NCBI RefSeq assembly: GCF_947501165.1
Contig: NZ_CANMUU010000001.1
Location: 186,001 to 250,000, forward strand
Direction: 5' to 3'
Origin: an uncultured Allomuricauda sp.
GTDB taxonomy: Bacteria; Bacteroidota; Bacteroidia; Flavobacteriales; Flavobacteriaceae
DNA length: 64,000 bases
Part shown: positions 9,739-18,856 of the stretch, piece after piece
Numbering within the stretch: position 1 is the stretch's first letter
Layout: the number at the start of each line of letters is the position of its first letter
Made by a program: the position numbers and the translations under genes
Notes under the pieces: generated by a model
What the model saw: the letters and a program-made list of their open reading frames with translations, nothing else
Told to the model about the DNA's origin: nothing
Database searches by the model: none

Positions 9739-11013
9739 TCATCCAGCCAATTCTTGTAGCGCATCCACAAGATATTCAATATCTTTTTTGGTTATGTAAA
9801 TGGCAAAGGAGAGACGTAGCGCATTTAAATTGTGGCTTGACATGGGACGGCAATCAATACCATACTTACTCCAAAGCTCTTCCTTCACGGTTTTTACATC
9901 TTTCCCATTGACCTCAACAACTTGGATTGCAGCTGAAAGTTCGTCTAAAGCTGGACTTTTCATAGAGAATCTCTCATCTTTCTCGATTTTTGAACGAAAG
10001 TATTTTTTTAACTCATATGTACGCTCATGAATTCGCGTTGCACCGATGGTGTTATGAAAGTCTATCGATGCTCCCAGTCCTAAAACCTCTGCAAGATTTC
10101 GAGTATTGTAGTTCTCCAATCTGCGTATGCTTTTGTCTTTATGCCCTCGGGCCACCATTAAGGGTTTTAGATATTCTTGACTTTCTTTTTCAGCGTAAAA
10201 AATCCCAACTCCTTTTGGTGAGAACAACCATTTATGAGAGCTCGCCGTGTAGAAATCACATTCCAACTTCTTTAAATCAATAGTAAACATCCCCGCGGAT
10301 TGAGCCCCATCAACACCAACCAAAATACCTTTTTCATGAGCCATTTTTGAAACTTCTTTGACTGGCAAAATCATTCCATTGGTGTTTACAATATGACACA
10401 TGGAAATTATTTTGGTCCTTGGTGTGATGGAATTTTGATAGACTTTTACTACATCTGATACTGATTCAGGAAGAATGGGTAATTCTGGACGTATCAATTT
10501 AATCCCTTTAGTTTCTTGCCATACCTCCCAGGGAATAGTACCACTAGCATGTTCATGATTGGCCAATATCACCTCGTCACCTGGCTTAAGGTCAAAACTA
10601 CGGGCAATTAAGTTCATACCCTCCGTAGTGTTGTGAATCAAGGCGATTTCTTCGGAAGAAACCGAAAACAAATCAGCTACTTTTTTTCGAACTTCCTCTT
10701 TTTCGTCTTCCCAACCACCCCACATGTATCTAGAGGGAAAACCATCTAAAAGATTTCTAAAATGATGGGTTGCCTGTTGTATATGGGTTGACGATGCTCC
10801 TAGTGATGCATTATTAAAATAATGGAGCCCCTCTGCCAAATTGAACTGTGATTTTACCAACTGCCAGAACTCCTCAGAATCTTTTGAGCCTTCGTGAAGA
10901 CCAATAGTTTCCCAATGGCTTTGCAGCGTGTTTCCAAAGGCAGGTAACGTAAAAGAGCCCAAAGCCCCTTGTCCCATTCGTTTTAGGAATTTTCTCCTAG
11001 AATTGGCGTCCAT
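9739..11013 (-). CDS. Tat-exported class V aminotransferase-fold PLP enzyme
   Basis: The 424-residue protein starts with a twin-arginine signal (SRRKFLKRMGQGALG), then a fold-type I PLP domain of the isopenicillin N epimerase/cysteine desulfurase type. LHYFNNASLG marks the N-terminal substrate segment, HNTTEGMNLIA the phosphate-binding loop, VGVDGAQSAGMF the Asp that contacts the pyridine nitrogen, and ASSHKWLFSPKGVG the Schiff-base Lys. Likely location is the periplasm, folded with PLP before export. The reaction cannot be told from the sequence: epimerase, lyase and aminotransferase activities all occur in this class. It converges with the YdeP-like gene and has about 80 bp upstream before gcdH ends. 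Confidence 0.85.
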   Translation of the reverse strand: MDANSRRKFLKRMGQGALGSFTLPAFGNTLQSHWETIGLHEGSKDSEEFWQLVKSQFNLAEGLHYFNNASLGASSTHIQQATHHFRNLLDGFPSRYMWGGWEDEKEEVRKKVADLFSVSSEEIALIHNTTEGMNLIARSFDLKPGDEVILANHEHASGTIPWEVWQETKGIKLIRPELPILPESVSDVVKVYQNSITPRTKIISMCHIVNTNGMILPVKEVSKMAHEKGILVGVDGAQSAGMFTIDLKKLECDFYTASSHKWLFSPKGVGIFYAEKESQEYLKPLMVARGHKDKSIRRLENYNTRNLAEVLGLGASIDFHNTIGATRIHERTYELKKYFRSKIEKDERFSMKSPALDELSAAIQVVEVNGKDVKTVKEELWSKYGIDCRPMSSHNLNALRLSFAIYITKKDIEYLVDALQELAG

Positions 11014-11093
11014 GTATTGAATTTATTAGGGAAGATATGCATAGAAAACAAAAGTGACAATTCTATAGCCCTATGGTTTCCAAAAACAATCAA

Positions 11094-12272
11094 CTACTTA
11101 AACGCAGGGTGACCCGTAATATCGGCTCCGGTTATCAAAAGGTGAATGTCATGGGTACCTTCATAGGTAATCACACTCTCGAGGTTCATCATGTGGCGCA
11201 TAATGCTATACTCTCCAGTGATTCCCATTCCGCCCAATACTTGGCGAGCTTCTCGAGCAATTTTTATGGCCATATCTACATTGTTTCGTTTGGCCATAGA
11301 AATTTGTGCCGTAGTTGCCCTGCCCTCATTCTTCAATTGTCCCAAGCGAAATGCCAATAATTGCGCTTTAGTGATTTCAGTAATCATTTCAGCCAATTTT
11401 TTCTGCTGCAATTGTGTCGCTGCAATAGGCTTCCCAAATTGGATTCGCTCTTTTGCATAGCGCAATGCGGTGTCATAACAATCCATAGCAGCCCCGATAG
11501 CCCCCCAAGCAATTCCGTAGCGAGCTGAATCCAAACAACCCAATGGAGCTCCAAGCCCTGTTTTATTCGGAAGTAGATTTTCTTTCGGAACCTTTACATT
11601 GTCAAAAATCAGTTCTCCGGTTGCCGAAGCACGTAAGGACCATTTATTATGGGTTTCCGGTGTGGAAAAACCTTCCATACCACGTTCCACAATCAGTCCA
11701 TGGATACGGCCTTCTTCGTTTTTGGCCCAAACTACGGCAACATCAGCAAAGGGGGAATTTGAAATCCAGAGTTTGGCGCCGTTCAACAAGTAATGGTCGC
11801 CCATATCCTTGTATTTGGTTTCCATGCCTCCAGGATTGGAACCATGATTGGGTTCAGTAAGCCCAAAACAACCCATCCATTCACCTGAAGCCAATTTTGG
11901 CAAGTACTTTTTTCGCTGTTCCTCAGTACCATAAGCAAAAATGGGGTACATGACCAAAGAAGATTGTACGGATGCAGTTGAACGTACACCACTATCTCCT
12001 CTTTCTATCTCTTGCATGATTAGCCCGTAACTTATTTGGTCCAGTCCTGCCCCGCCATACGCTGACGGAATGTAAGGTCCAAAAGCTCCGATTTCTGCAA
12101 GCCCACCAATAATTTGTTTGGGAAATTCCGCTTTTTGGGCGTACTCTTCAATAATGGGCGAAATATCTCGCTTCACCCACTGTCTAGCAGCATCGCGAAC
12201 CAGTTTGTGTTCTTCGGAAAGTAAATCGTCAAGATTATAGTAATCGGGGGCTTCAAATAAATCCGGCTTCAT
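11094..12272 (-). CDS. gcdH: Glutaryl-CoA dehydrogenase-type acyl-CoA dehydrogenase
   Basis: A 392-residue flavoenzyme with the acyl-CoA dehydrogenase architecture: helical N-terminal domain, central beta domain with CFGLTEPNHGSNPGGM, and C-terminal helices with QVLGGMGITGEYSIMRHMMN and YEGTHDIH, whose Glu is the catalytic base. The motifs SVQSSLVMYPIFAYGTEEQ and LRASATGELIFDNV are those of glutaryl-CoA dehydrogenase, which oxidises and decarboxylates glutaryl-CoA to crotonyl-CoA in lysine and tryptophan breakdown. The length is normal and there is no signal peptide. It lies 59 bp downstream of trmN6 on the same strand but is functionally unrelated. Confidence 0.88.
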   Translation of the reverse strand: MKPDLFEAPDYYNLDDLLSEEHKLVRDAARQWVKRDISPIIEEYAQKAEFPKQIIGGLAEIGAFGPYIPSAYGGAGLDQISYGLIMQEIERGDSGVRSTASVQSSLVMYPIFAYGTEEQRKKYLPKLASGEWMGCFGLTEPNHGSNPGGMETKYKDMGDHYLLNGAKLWISNSPFADVAVVWAKNEEGRIHGLIVERGMEGFSTPETHNKWSLRASATGELIFDNVKVPKENLLPNKTGLGAPLGCLDSARYGIAWGAIGAAMDCYDTALRYAKERIQFGKPIAATQLQQKKLAEMITEITKAQLLAFRLGQLKNEGRATTAQISMAKRNNVDMAIKIAREARQVLGGMGITGEYSIMRHMMNLESVITYEGTHDIHLLITGADITGHPAFK

Positions 12273-12331
12273 GCAAAAAATCTGTTTTGACCAAAGGTAG
12301 GAAGGAAATACTATACTACAAGATGTGTCAA

Positions 12332-13045
12332 TTACATTTTTAGATAGAAGTCTTTGGTCAACTCAACATACTCCTGCGTGTATTGATGTCGAGATTTCTC
12401 AATCACCAATTCAGTTTCTTTTGGAGTCACCTGGGCAAATCCAAGTTGTATCATACTACGCTTAATTTCACTTGATGTATTTCCACGGACTCTTGTTATG
12501 CGATGTGGAAAAAGACCAAAACTGAAAGCCAAATCAATAAATGAAGCTTCAGCCCTAAAAGGCACTATTACCGAAAATGAGCCATTATTTTCCAGTAATT
12601 GGCTAACGGCTTCCAATAATTCTTTAAAAGGTAAGGATAGATTTTGACGGGCAGCATCTCGTGAAGCATCCCCACTGGAAACCTGTTCTTCATAAAAGGG
12701 CGGATTGGAAATGATTAAATCATACTTTTCGCCCATTTCCTCTACGAACTCATCCAAGCCAGCGTGATAACAAAACAATCTATCTGACCAAGGAGATTGC
12801 TCAAAATTCTCTACACACTGCTCATAGGCGTTCTCATCCAATTCAATGGCGTCAACCAACTCAGCTGCTGAGCGCTGCGCCATTTGCAGGGCAATTACTC
12901 CCGTACCTGCACCAATATCCAAAATACTATTGTGATGATGTTCTATAGAAGTCCATGCGCCCAATAGCACACCATCCGTTCCCACCTTCATAGCACTTTT
13001 ATCTTGGTGAACGGTAAATTGTTTGAATTTAAACGGGTCAGCCAT
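12332..13045 (-). CDS. trmN6: tRNA1(Val) (adenine37-N6)-methyltransferase
   Basis: The 237-residue protein has a Rossmann SAM-binding motif ILDIGAGTGVIALQMAQR (about residues 41-58) and the amino-methyltransferase motif ISNPPFYEE. The N-terminal FKFKQFTVHQDKSAMKVGTDGVLLGAW is the family hallmark of YfiC/TrmN6, which methylates N6 of A37 in tRNA-Val. It follows rimM by 5 bp in what appears to be an rpsP-rimM-trmN6 operon, consistent with a translation role. In many bacteria trmD occupies a comparable place; here it does not. Confidence 0.9.
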   Translation of the reverse strand: MADPFKFKQFTVHQDKSAMKVGTDGVLLGAWTSIEHHHNSILDIGAGTGVIALQMAQRSAAELVDAIELDENAYEQCVENFEQSPWSDRLFCYHAGLDEFVEEMGEKYDLIISNPPFYEEQVSSGDASRDAARQNLSLPFKELLEAVSQLLENNGSFSVIVPFRAEASFIDLAFSFGLFPHRITRVRGNTSSEIKRSMIQLGFAQVTPKETELVIEKSRHQYTQEYVELTKDFYLKM

Positions 13046-13050
13046 CTTCT

Positions 13051-13575
13051 TTAAAGATACAATTCCACCAGACCTTCGGGGGTTCTAACATGAATGGTTT
13101 TTGATTCCCTGTCCACTTTGGTGATAATGTCATCATTTATGGGAATTAAAAGCTCTTTTTCATCTTTCTCCACTTCAAAAAGCTCTTGGGAAGCACTATC
13201 ATTTACCGCTTTAATGACACCAATATCTCCATGCACCTCATCCATTAAACGAAAACCAATTACCTCATGAAAGTAGAATGTATTCCCAGAAAGAGGTGGG
13301 AGCATTTGTAAAGGGAGAAATAGCTCTGAACCCAATATTTTATTCGCAGCTGATTCATCTTTAACTTCCTCAAAATCAATGCGAAGCAAGGTGGATTTGT
13401 GCAGTCGGCATCGGTCAATAAAAAATGGAACCAGATTGTTTCCCAATGAAACAAAGACTGATTCCATGTTTTCGTAGATTTCGGGTTCGTCAGTATCTAA
13501 TTTGACCAATACCTCACCCTTAAAACTATATTTTGATACAATTTTGCCCAGGTAGAAACAATCCTCCTTGCGCAT
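13051..13575 (-). CDS. rimM: Ribosome maturation factor RimM
   Basis: A 174-residue protein with the RimM N-terminal barrel (YLGKIVSKYSFKGEVLVKLDT) and a C-terminal PRC-barrel containing GFRLMDEVHGDIGVIKAV and LLIPINDDIITKVD. RimM binds ribosomal protein S19 and assists 30S head assembly and 16S processing. It begins 11 bp after rpsP and ends 5 bp before trmN6, the classical rpsP-rimM order. Length and motifs are normal. Confidence 0.95.
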   Translation of the reverse strand: MRKEDCFYLGKIVSKYSFKGEVLVKLDTDEPEIYENMESVFVSLGNNLVPFFIDRCRLHKSTLLRIDFEEVKDESAANKILGSELFLPLQMLPPLSGNTFYFHEVIGFRLMDEVHGDIGVIKAVNDSASQELFEVEKDEKELLIPINDDIITKVDRESKTIHVRTPEGLVELYL

Positions 13576-13586
13576 CAGTATCTTTT

Positions 13587-14165
13587 TTATTCTTCTTCGG
13601 CAGACGCTTCAGTAGCTGGAGCTTCTTCAGCTGGAGCAGCTTCCTCCTCAACGACAGCCTCAGCTTTGGCAGCTTCAGCTTCCTCTGGAACCTCTTCAGA
13701 AACCTCTTCTTCTACTTCTGGCAATGCCGCTGCAGCCCTTTTATCACTAAATTCTTTTTCTGCTTCCAAAGCTTTGGCTTTGGCATCAGATTTAGCCTTG
13801 TCCAAACCATCTACTTTGGCTTGAATACCTTTTTCCTTTTCTTCTACCCAAGCATTAAACTTTTCTTCTACTTGCTCCTCGGTCAATGCACCTTTACGTA
13901 CACCACCTAACAAGTGGTTTTTCAGCATTACTCCTTTATAGGAAAGAATGGCACGAGCTGTATCTGTTGGTTGTGCGCCATTTTGCAACCATTTTACCGA
14001 GCTATCAACATCCAAATTGATGGTTGCAGGATTCGTATTGGGATTATATGTTCCCAACTTTTCCAAAAATTTACCGTCTCTTTTTGATCTTGAATCGGCG
14101 GCAACTACCCAATAGAATGGTTTACCTTTTTTACCGTGTCTTTGAAGTCTAATCTTTACTGGCAT
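13587..14165 (-). CDS. rpsP: 30S ribosomal protein S16 with long acidic tail
   Basis: The first 80 residues are a standard S16 domain: MPVKIRLQRHGKKGKPFYW, then GKFLEKLGTYNPNT and the region where the core protein usually ends. A further 110 residues rich in Ala, Glu and Lys follow, ending in an EEAPATEASAEEE-like tail. Such extensions are usual for S16 in Bacteroidota but absent in E. coli (82 residues). S16 is a primary assembly protein of the 30S body. This is the promoter-proximal gene of rpsP-rimM-trmN6. Confidence 0.96.
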   Translation of the reverse strand: MPVKIRLQRHGKKGKPFYWVVAADSRSKRDGKFLEKLGTYNPNTNPATINLDVDSSVKWLQNGAQPTDTARAILSYKGVMLKNHLLGGVRKGALTEEQVEEKFNAWVEEKEKGIQAKVDGLDKAKSDAKAKALEAEKEFSDKRAAAALPEVEEEVSEEVPEEAEAAKAEAVVEEEAAPAEEAPATEASAEEE

Positions 14166-14238
14166 ATCACATTAATTTGTAGGGTGCCCGACCCTGGTTA
14201 TTAATTCTTTAAAATTTGCTTTTCTTTAAAAGCGGGTG

Positions 14239-14246
14239 CAAATATA
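14239..14246 (-). promoter_or_regulatory. -7 box of the rpsP operon promoter
   Basis: On the complement TATATTTG is a perfect TAnnTTTG element; an ATTG lies about 21 bp further upstream as a weaker -33 element. The predicted 5' leader before rpsP is about 65-70 nt, room for the leader regulation common in ribosomal-protein operons, although I see no convincing structure. Confidence 0.65.
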
Positions 14247-14432
14247 CGTTTATTTTCTTTCAACACAATCAGTCTTAGATTAAAGTTAAAATCCTTTAAC
14301 ATTTTCTACAACCATCGTTAAAGCTATGCTAAACCCCAGTAAATACTTGTATTTGCAACATTTTCCTATATATTAAATAGTATAGTTATTGAGAGACAAT
14401 AACAGATATGAATTAAAAATGATAAGAGATTA

Positions 14433-14888
14433 ATGAAGTACACAGTAGAGATTTCAAACAAACTAAACGAATTATTGGAAAGAACTTATGATGCCGAAAA
14501 AGGCTTTAAGCAAGTTGCGGAAAAAGCCAACAATGGGATTATAACGGAATTCTTTGAAAAAAGAGCGAAACAGCGATATAATTTCGGACAAGAATTGAAA
14601 AAAGAAATAAAAGCTTTTGGGCAAGACCCTGACAAAGGCGGAAGCACCTCTGGAACTTTGCATAGAACATGGATAAATTTTAGAGCACTGTTCATAACAA
14701 ACAATGATGAGGCTATGCTGGAAGAAGTTAGACGAGGCGAAAAAGAGGCCATTGAAACCTATAACGACATTATAAACGACAAAGACTTTATCTTACCGCC
14801 ATCTACCGAAAACTTGTTGATGAGACAGAGAAATATGATACGGGAAACTCTAGAGACAGCCGACTTATACGAACATGCCGTATCCTAA
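14433..14888 (+). CDS. PA2169/DUF2383 family four-helix-bundle protein
   Basis: The 151-residue protein is all helical with acidic and Glu-rich heptads. EISNKLNELLERTYDAEKGFKQVAEKA followed by FFEKRAKQRYNFGQELKKEI and GTLHRTWINFRALFI matches the DUF2383/PA2169 family, ferritin-like four-helix bundles often induced under stress. No signal peptide is present. The gene is monocistronic: its upstream region is over 260 bp long and a strong terminator follows. Metal binding is not proven, though Glu and His residues are spaced as in ferritin-like folds. Confidence 0.85.
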   Translation: MKYTVEISNKLNELLERTYDAEKGFKQVAEKANNGIITEFFEKRAKQRYNFGQELKKEIKAFGQDPDKGGSTSGTLHRTWINFRALFITNNDEAMLEEVRRGEKEAIETYNDIINDKDFILPPSTENLLMRQRNMIRETLETADLYEHAVS

Positions 14889-14892
14889 TATA

Positions 14893-14941
14893 AAAACTTA
14901 TAAGTTTTGATTAAAAGCTGGACAATTGTCCAGCTTTTTTT
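14893..14941 (+). terminator. Strong rho-independent terminator after the DUF2383 gene
   Basis: A perfect 26-bp palindrome at 14913-14938, with arms AAAAGCTGGACAA and TTGTCCAGCTTTT, runs into a T tract. A second perfect 16-bp palindrome (AAAACTTA-TAAGTTTT, 14893-14908) sits just upstream. Confidence 0.85.
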
Positions 14942-15085
14942 GTTTAATCAATTGTGCAAATTTTATTTTAAAAAAATCCAAACCTATTCAAATTAAGCAC
15001 CACAAACCTCAAAACACCCTTCAAATACCATAAAAAAATTCAATTTTAAATGTAATATTTTACTTTCCAATGACTATATTGAAAT

Positions 15086-17290
15086 ATGTTTCGTGTAGGG
15101 TCATTTCCTTTTTATAAACAGCTTGACCAAATGGACTGTGGTCCCACATGTCTACGAATGATTTCCAAGCATTACGGACGATCTTACTCTGTAGATTTTT
15201 TAAGAAAAAAATCAAACATTACCCGTGAGGGAGTATCCATTGGTGGAATAGCAGAAGCTGCTGAAAGTATTGGCTTTCATACATTGGCTGTTAGTGTCGA
15301 TTTCAAAACGCTTTACGAAGAGGTTCCGCTCCCATGTATTGCCCATTGGAGGCAGCGACATTTTGTAATCATATATAAAATCCTAAAAGACCGTGTATTT
15401 GTAGCAGATCCCGCTCATGGTCTTGTGGATTATTCCAAAGACGAGTTTATCCAAGCATGGATAGGCAAAGGGGCAGATGATAGTTCGGAAGGGTATTTAT
15501 TGCTTTTTGAAACAACCCCTAGGTTTTATGAATTTGGGGAAGAAGAGACCAAAAAATATGGGTTTAAGTTTCTTTCGTGGTATTTCAAACCATATAAAAA
15601 ATACATCATTCAACTTTTCTTGGGACTTTTTGCGGGAAGCATTCTACAATTGATTTTTCCATTTTTGACGCAATCCATTGTTGACTATGGAATCAATTAT
15701 CAGAATATCAATTTTATTTATTTGATTTTGATTGCCCAGCTCACCTTATTCGTATCGCAGACCTCTGTAGAAGTGATCCGAAGTTGGATTCTTCTGCACA
15801 TCACAAGTCGCATCAACATTAACCTTCTTTCCGATTTTCTAATAAAATTGATGCGCTTGCCCATTGCTTTTTTTGACTCCAAGAATACAGGAGATATTAT
15901 ACAAAGAATATATGACCATGAAAGAATACAACAGTTTTTGTCAGGGACAACGCTGGATACCATTTTTTCAGCATTCAACATTCTAGTTTTTGGTGTAGTA
16001 CTGGCTTATTACGATTGGGCGATTTTCGGCATTTTTTTTATTGGCTCAGCAATCTATATAGGCTGGACAGTTCTGTTCTTGAAAAAACGTGCGGAATTGG
16101 ATTATAAAAGATTCGATCAAGCAGCAGATAACCAGAGCAGCATATATCAACTTATTTCAGGAATGCAAGAGATTAAGCTGAATGGCTCCGAGAGACGAAG
16201 ACGATGGGAATGGGAAGCCATACAAGTTAAACTCTTTAAAGTATCCCTGAAAAGTCTAGCCTTGACTCAAACCCAAAATGTAGGTGGCCGATTTTTCAAT
16301 GAGTTAAAAAACATCTTAATCACTTTTGTTGCTGCAAAAGCAGTAATAGATGGGAGTCTCACTTTAGGTATGATGCTCTCAGTGCAGTACATCATTGGAC
16401 AATTAAACTTACCTATTAACAACTTTATCACCTTCATACAAACCGGACAAGATGCCAAAATAAGCTTAGAAAGACTTGCCGAAATACATGGAAAAGATGA
16501 TGAGGAAGATGAAAGTTTGGAACCCATTAAGGAACTTCCTGAAAATCGAAGTGTCTTCTTGAACAATTTGACCTTCCAGTATGGCGGGAGGGACTCTCCA
16601 AAAGTGTTGAACGATATTTCCATCAAGATTCCACAAGGCAAAATTACAGCAATAGTCGGGGCAAGCGGAAGCGGAAAAACTACTCTGATAAAACTATTAT
16701 TGAAGTTCTACGAGCCCACTTCTGGAACAATACAAGTGGGAAACATAAACTTAAAAAATCTGGGGACTACATTCTGGCGAAAAAACTGTGGCTCTGTTAT
16801 GCAGGATGGCTTTTTGTTTGGGGATACTATTGCGAGAAATATTACAGAATCTGATTCGGAGGGTATTATAGATCGTAAAAGACTTTTGCATGCGGTTGAC
16901 GTAGCCAACATTTCAGAATTCATTGAACAACTTCCATCAGGTTTCAATACAAAAATTGGGGGTTCAGGCATCAACATAAGTGGAGGTCAAAAACAACGCA
17001 TTTTGATTGCACGAGCCGTATATAAAAATCCAAATTACATCTTTTTTGATGAGGCTACCAGTGCCTTAGATGCCAATAATGAAAAAGATATTATGGAAAA
17101 ACTAGAGTCTTTTTACAAAGGAAAAACAGTGGTTGTAGTTGCACACCGTTTGAGTACCGTAAAAAATGCGGATCAAATAATAGTTTTGGAACGGGGCAAA
17201 ATTGTTGAGCAAGGAAATCACAGAGAATTGACCTCAAAAAAAGGATTGTATTACTCACTGGTAAAAAACCAATTGGAACTAGGGCAATAA
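15086..17290 (+). CDS. Peptidase-containing ABC transporter (C39 bacteriocin-type exporter)
   Basis: This 734-residue protein joins three modules. Residues 1-140 are a C39 cysteine protease with oxyanion Gln12, catalytic Cys18 in QMDCGPTCL, His92 in RHFVII and Asp108 in VADPAHG. Residues about 160-460 hold six transmembrane helices. The C-terminal nucleotide-binding domain has Walker A GASGSGKTT, signature SGGQKQR, Walker B IFFDEATSALD and a switch His. Such exporters cut double-glycine leaders and secrete the peptide. The HlyD partner begins 2 bp downstream. No precursor peptide with a GG leader is visible within the flanking gaps, so the substrate must be encoded elsewhere or be unusual. 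Confidence 0.93.
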   Translation: MFRVGSFPFYKQLDQMDCGPTCLRMISKHYGRSYSVDFLRKKSNITREGVSIGGIAEAAESIGFHTLAVSVDFKTLYEEVPLPCIAHWRQRHFVIIYKILKDRVFVADPAHGLVDYSKDEFIQAWIGKGADDSSEGYLLLFETTPRFYEFGEEETKKYGFKFLSWYFKPYKKYIIQLFLGLFAGSILQLIFPFLTQSIVDYGINYQNINFIYLILIAQLTLFVSQTSVEVIRSWILLHITSRININLLSDFLIKLMRLPIAFFDSKNTGDIIQRIYDHERIQQFLSGTTLDTIFSAFNILVFGVVLAYYDWAIFGIFFIGSAIYIGWTVLFLKKRAELDYKRFDQAADNQSSIYQLISGMQEIKLNGSERRRRWEWEAIQVKLFKVSLKSLALTQTQNVGGRFFNELKNILITFVAAKAVIDGSLTLGMMLSVQYIIGQLNLPINNFITFIQTGQDAKISLERLAEIHGKDDEEDESLEPIKELPENRSVFLNNLTFQYGGRDSPKVLNDISIKIPQGKITAIVGASGSGKTTLIKLLLKFYEPTSGTIQVGNINLKNLGTTFWRKNCGSVMQDGFLFGDTIARNITESDSEGIIDRKRLLHAVDVANISEFIEQLPSGFNTKIGGSGINISGGQKQRILIARAVYKNPNYIFFDEATSALDANNEKDIMEKLESFYKGKTVVVVAHRLSTVKNADQIIVLERGKIVEQGNHRELTSKKGLYYSLVKNQLELGQ

Positions 17291-17291
17291 A

Positions 17292-18608
17292 ATGAAAAAA
17301 CGCAGACCCAAAAACCGTGAAATGGATTTACTGGACGTACGATCGGACCAAGTAAAAGAAGTTCTTGGGAAAACCCCAGGCTGGATGATACGATGGGGCA
17401 CCTCGTTGGTTTTTGCCATCATACTTCTATTGTTGGTTGGGTCAGCTGTAATAAATTATAATGACATTATTCCGGCAAATATTGTCATTACAAGCAAGAA
17501 CCCTCCAGTTTACTTAAAAGCACGAGCTTCAGGAAGGTTAACAAAAGTGTTGGTAAATGCGAATCAACTAGTAAGCAAAGGGCATGTTTTAGCAGAGATT
17601 GAAAATACTGCCCGTTTTGATGACGTAATTTATCTTAAAAGACATTTGAATAGGCACAAAAGTGTCTTCCTAACGCTAGACAGTTTAAAAAACGTGTTTC
17701 CTTCTTCTCTTAACCTTGGTGAAATACAAATTGCTTACGGAAACTTTCTTACTGCCTATCAGAGTTTCATTTTGTACAATACACTTGCACCAAACAGTAA
17801 GGAATCTGCCTTAATAAGAAAACAGCTCCGTGAGCAACAACAGTTTCTATATAATCAAAGAAGACAGTTAAACTTATTTGAACAAGATTTAGCCTTATCC
17901 AAGAACAATTTTGAAAGAAACAAAGAACTATTTGATAAAGGAGTTATTTCAAAAGCAGAATACGAAGAGGCCTCAAGGGCCTATCTTGCAGATCAACAAC
18001 AATACGAAGGTTTTTTAACCAATATTTCCAATACGCAGATTGCCATTGCCAACTTCAATAACTTATTGACAAAAACCAATATACAAGGCACAGAATTTGA
18101 AAATACCAATACCCAAGAGTTAGAGAATGCTAAACAGAATTTGATAACAACCTTAGATTCTTGGGAACAACAATATTTAATTACTAGCCCCATTGATGGT
18201 GTTGTGACCGTATTTGATATCTGGGACCAATACCAGAATGTGGAGATTGGGGAAGTATTGTTCACCGTGGTCCCTAAAGAAACCGAAGGTATTATTGGAA
18301 GGGTTACATTGCCTGTAAGAAACTCCGGAAAGGTTAAAACAGGGCAAAAAGTGATAGTGAAATTGGATAACTACCCTTTTGAAGAATGGGGTAGTTTAAC
18401 GGGTGAAATTTTTAGCATTTCCGAAGTACCCAAACAAGGGGAACAGACTCTCTACACACTCTACATTAACATTAACGGCTTAACCACATCTTCTGATAAA
18501 AAAATCAGTTTTAAACAAGAAATGCAGGGTACTGCGGAAATAGTGGTAGAAGAATTATCTGTTTTAGAGCGCATATTCTACAAATTGCGTGAAATCTTTG
18601 TTAGATAG
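17292..18608 (+). CDS. HlyD-family membrane fusion protein
   Basis: A 438-residue adaptor with a short cytoplasmic N-terminus, one transmembrane segment near residues 37-57, a lipoyl-like half (VYLKARASGRLTKVLVNANQLVSKGHVLAEIEN), a long coiled coil (about residues 95-265), a second lipoyl half and a beta-barrel. It follows the C39 exporter by one base and should form its periplasmic duct to an outer-membrane TolC-type channel, which is not in this window. A terminator-like hairpin follows at 18721. Confidence 0.88.
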   Translation: MKKRRPKNREMDLLDVRSDQVKEVLGKTPGWMIRWGTSLVFAIILLLLVGSAVINYNDIIPANIVITSKNPPVYLKARASGRLTKVLVNANQLVSKGHVLAEIENTARFDDVIYLKRHLNRHKSVFLTLDSLKNVFPSSLNLGEIQIAYGNFLTAYQSFILYNTLAPNSKESALIRKQLREQQQFLYNQRRQLNLFEQDLALSKNNFERNKELFDKGVISKAEYEEASRAYLADQQQYEGFLTNISNTQIAIANFNNLLTKTNIQGTEFENTNTQELENAKQNLITTLDSWEQQYLITSPIDGVVTVFDIWDQYQNVEIGEVLFTVVPKETEGIIGRVTLPVRNSGKVKTGQKVIVKLDNYPFEEWGSLTGEIFSISEVPKQGEQTLYTLYININGLTTSSDKKISFKQEMQGTAEIVVEELSVLERIFYKLREIFVR

Positions 18609-18720
18609 CATGTTAATGTCATTAGATTTTAGCAATTGAAGCATTTTAGGTTCCATACAATTAAAGAAGTTGTAGAGCATTAGATTAGCATTTAAATGAG
18701 GGCCTCTTTTTAAAGATTCA

Positions 18721-18746
18721 AAAGTCAAACAAAGCCTGACTTTTTT
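18721..18746 (+). terminator. Probable terminator after the exporter operon
   Basis: AAAGTCA and TGACTTT form a 7-bp stem with a 9-nt loop, followed by more T residues. It lies about 110 bp after the HlyD gene and 110 bp before dnaE. Confidence 0.5.
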
Positions 18747-18856
18747 CGTTCATAACTCTTCAAAACTCTATTTTCTAAAATCATACATCTTGTCTAATTT
18801 TATCTATTGCCTTAGCGCAGAACTCAACTGCACTATAACTGACAAGAAAAGACTAT

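Noticed and set aside
18609..18720. Bacteriocin precursor for the C39 exporter
   Set aside because: Only frames of fewer than 12 codons are present and none has a double-glycine leader.
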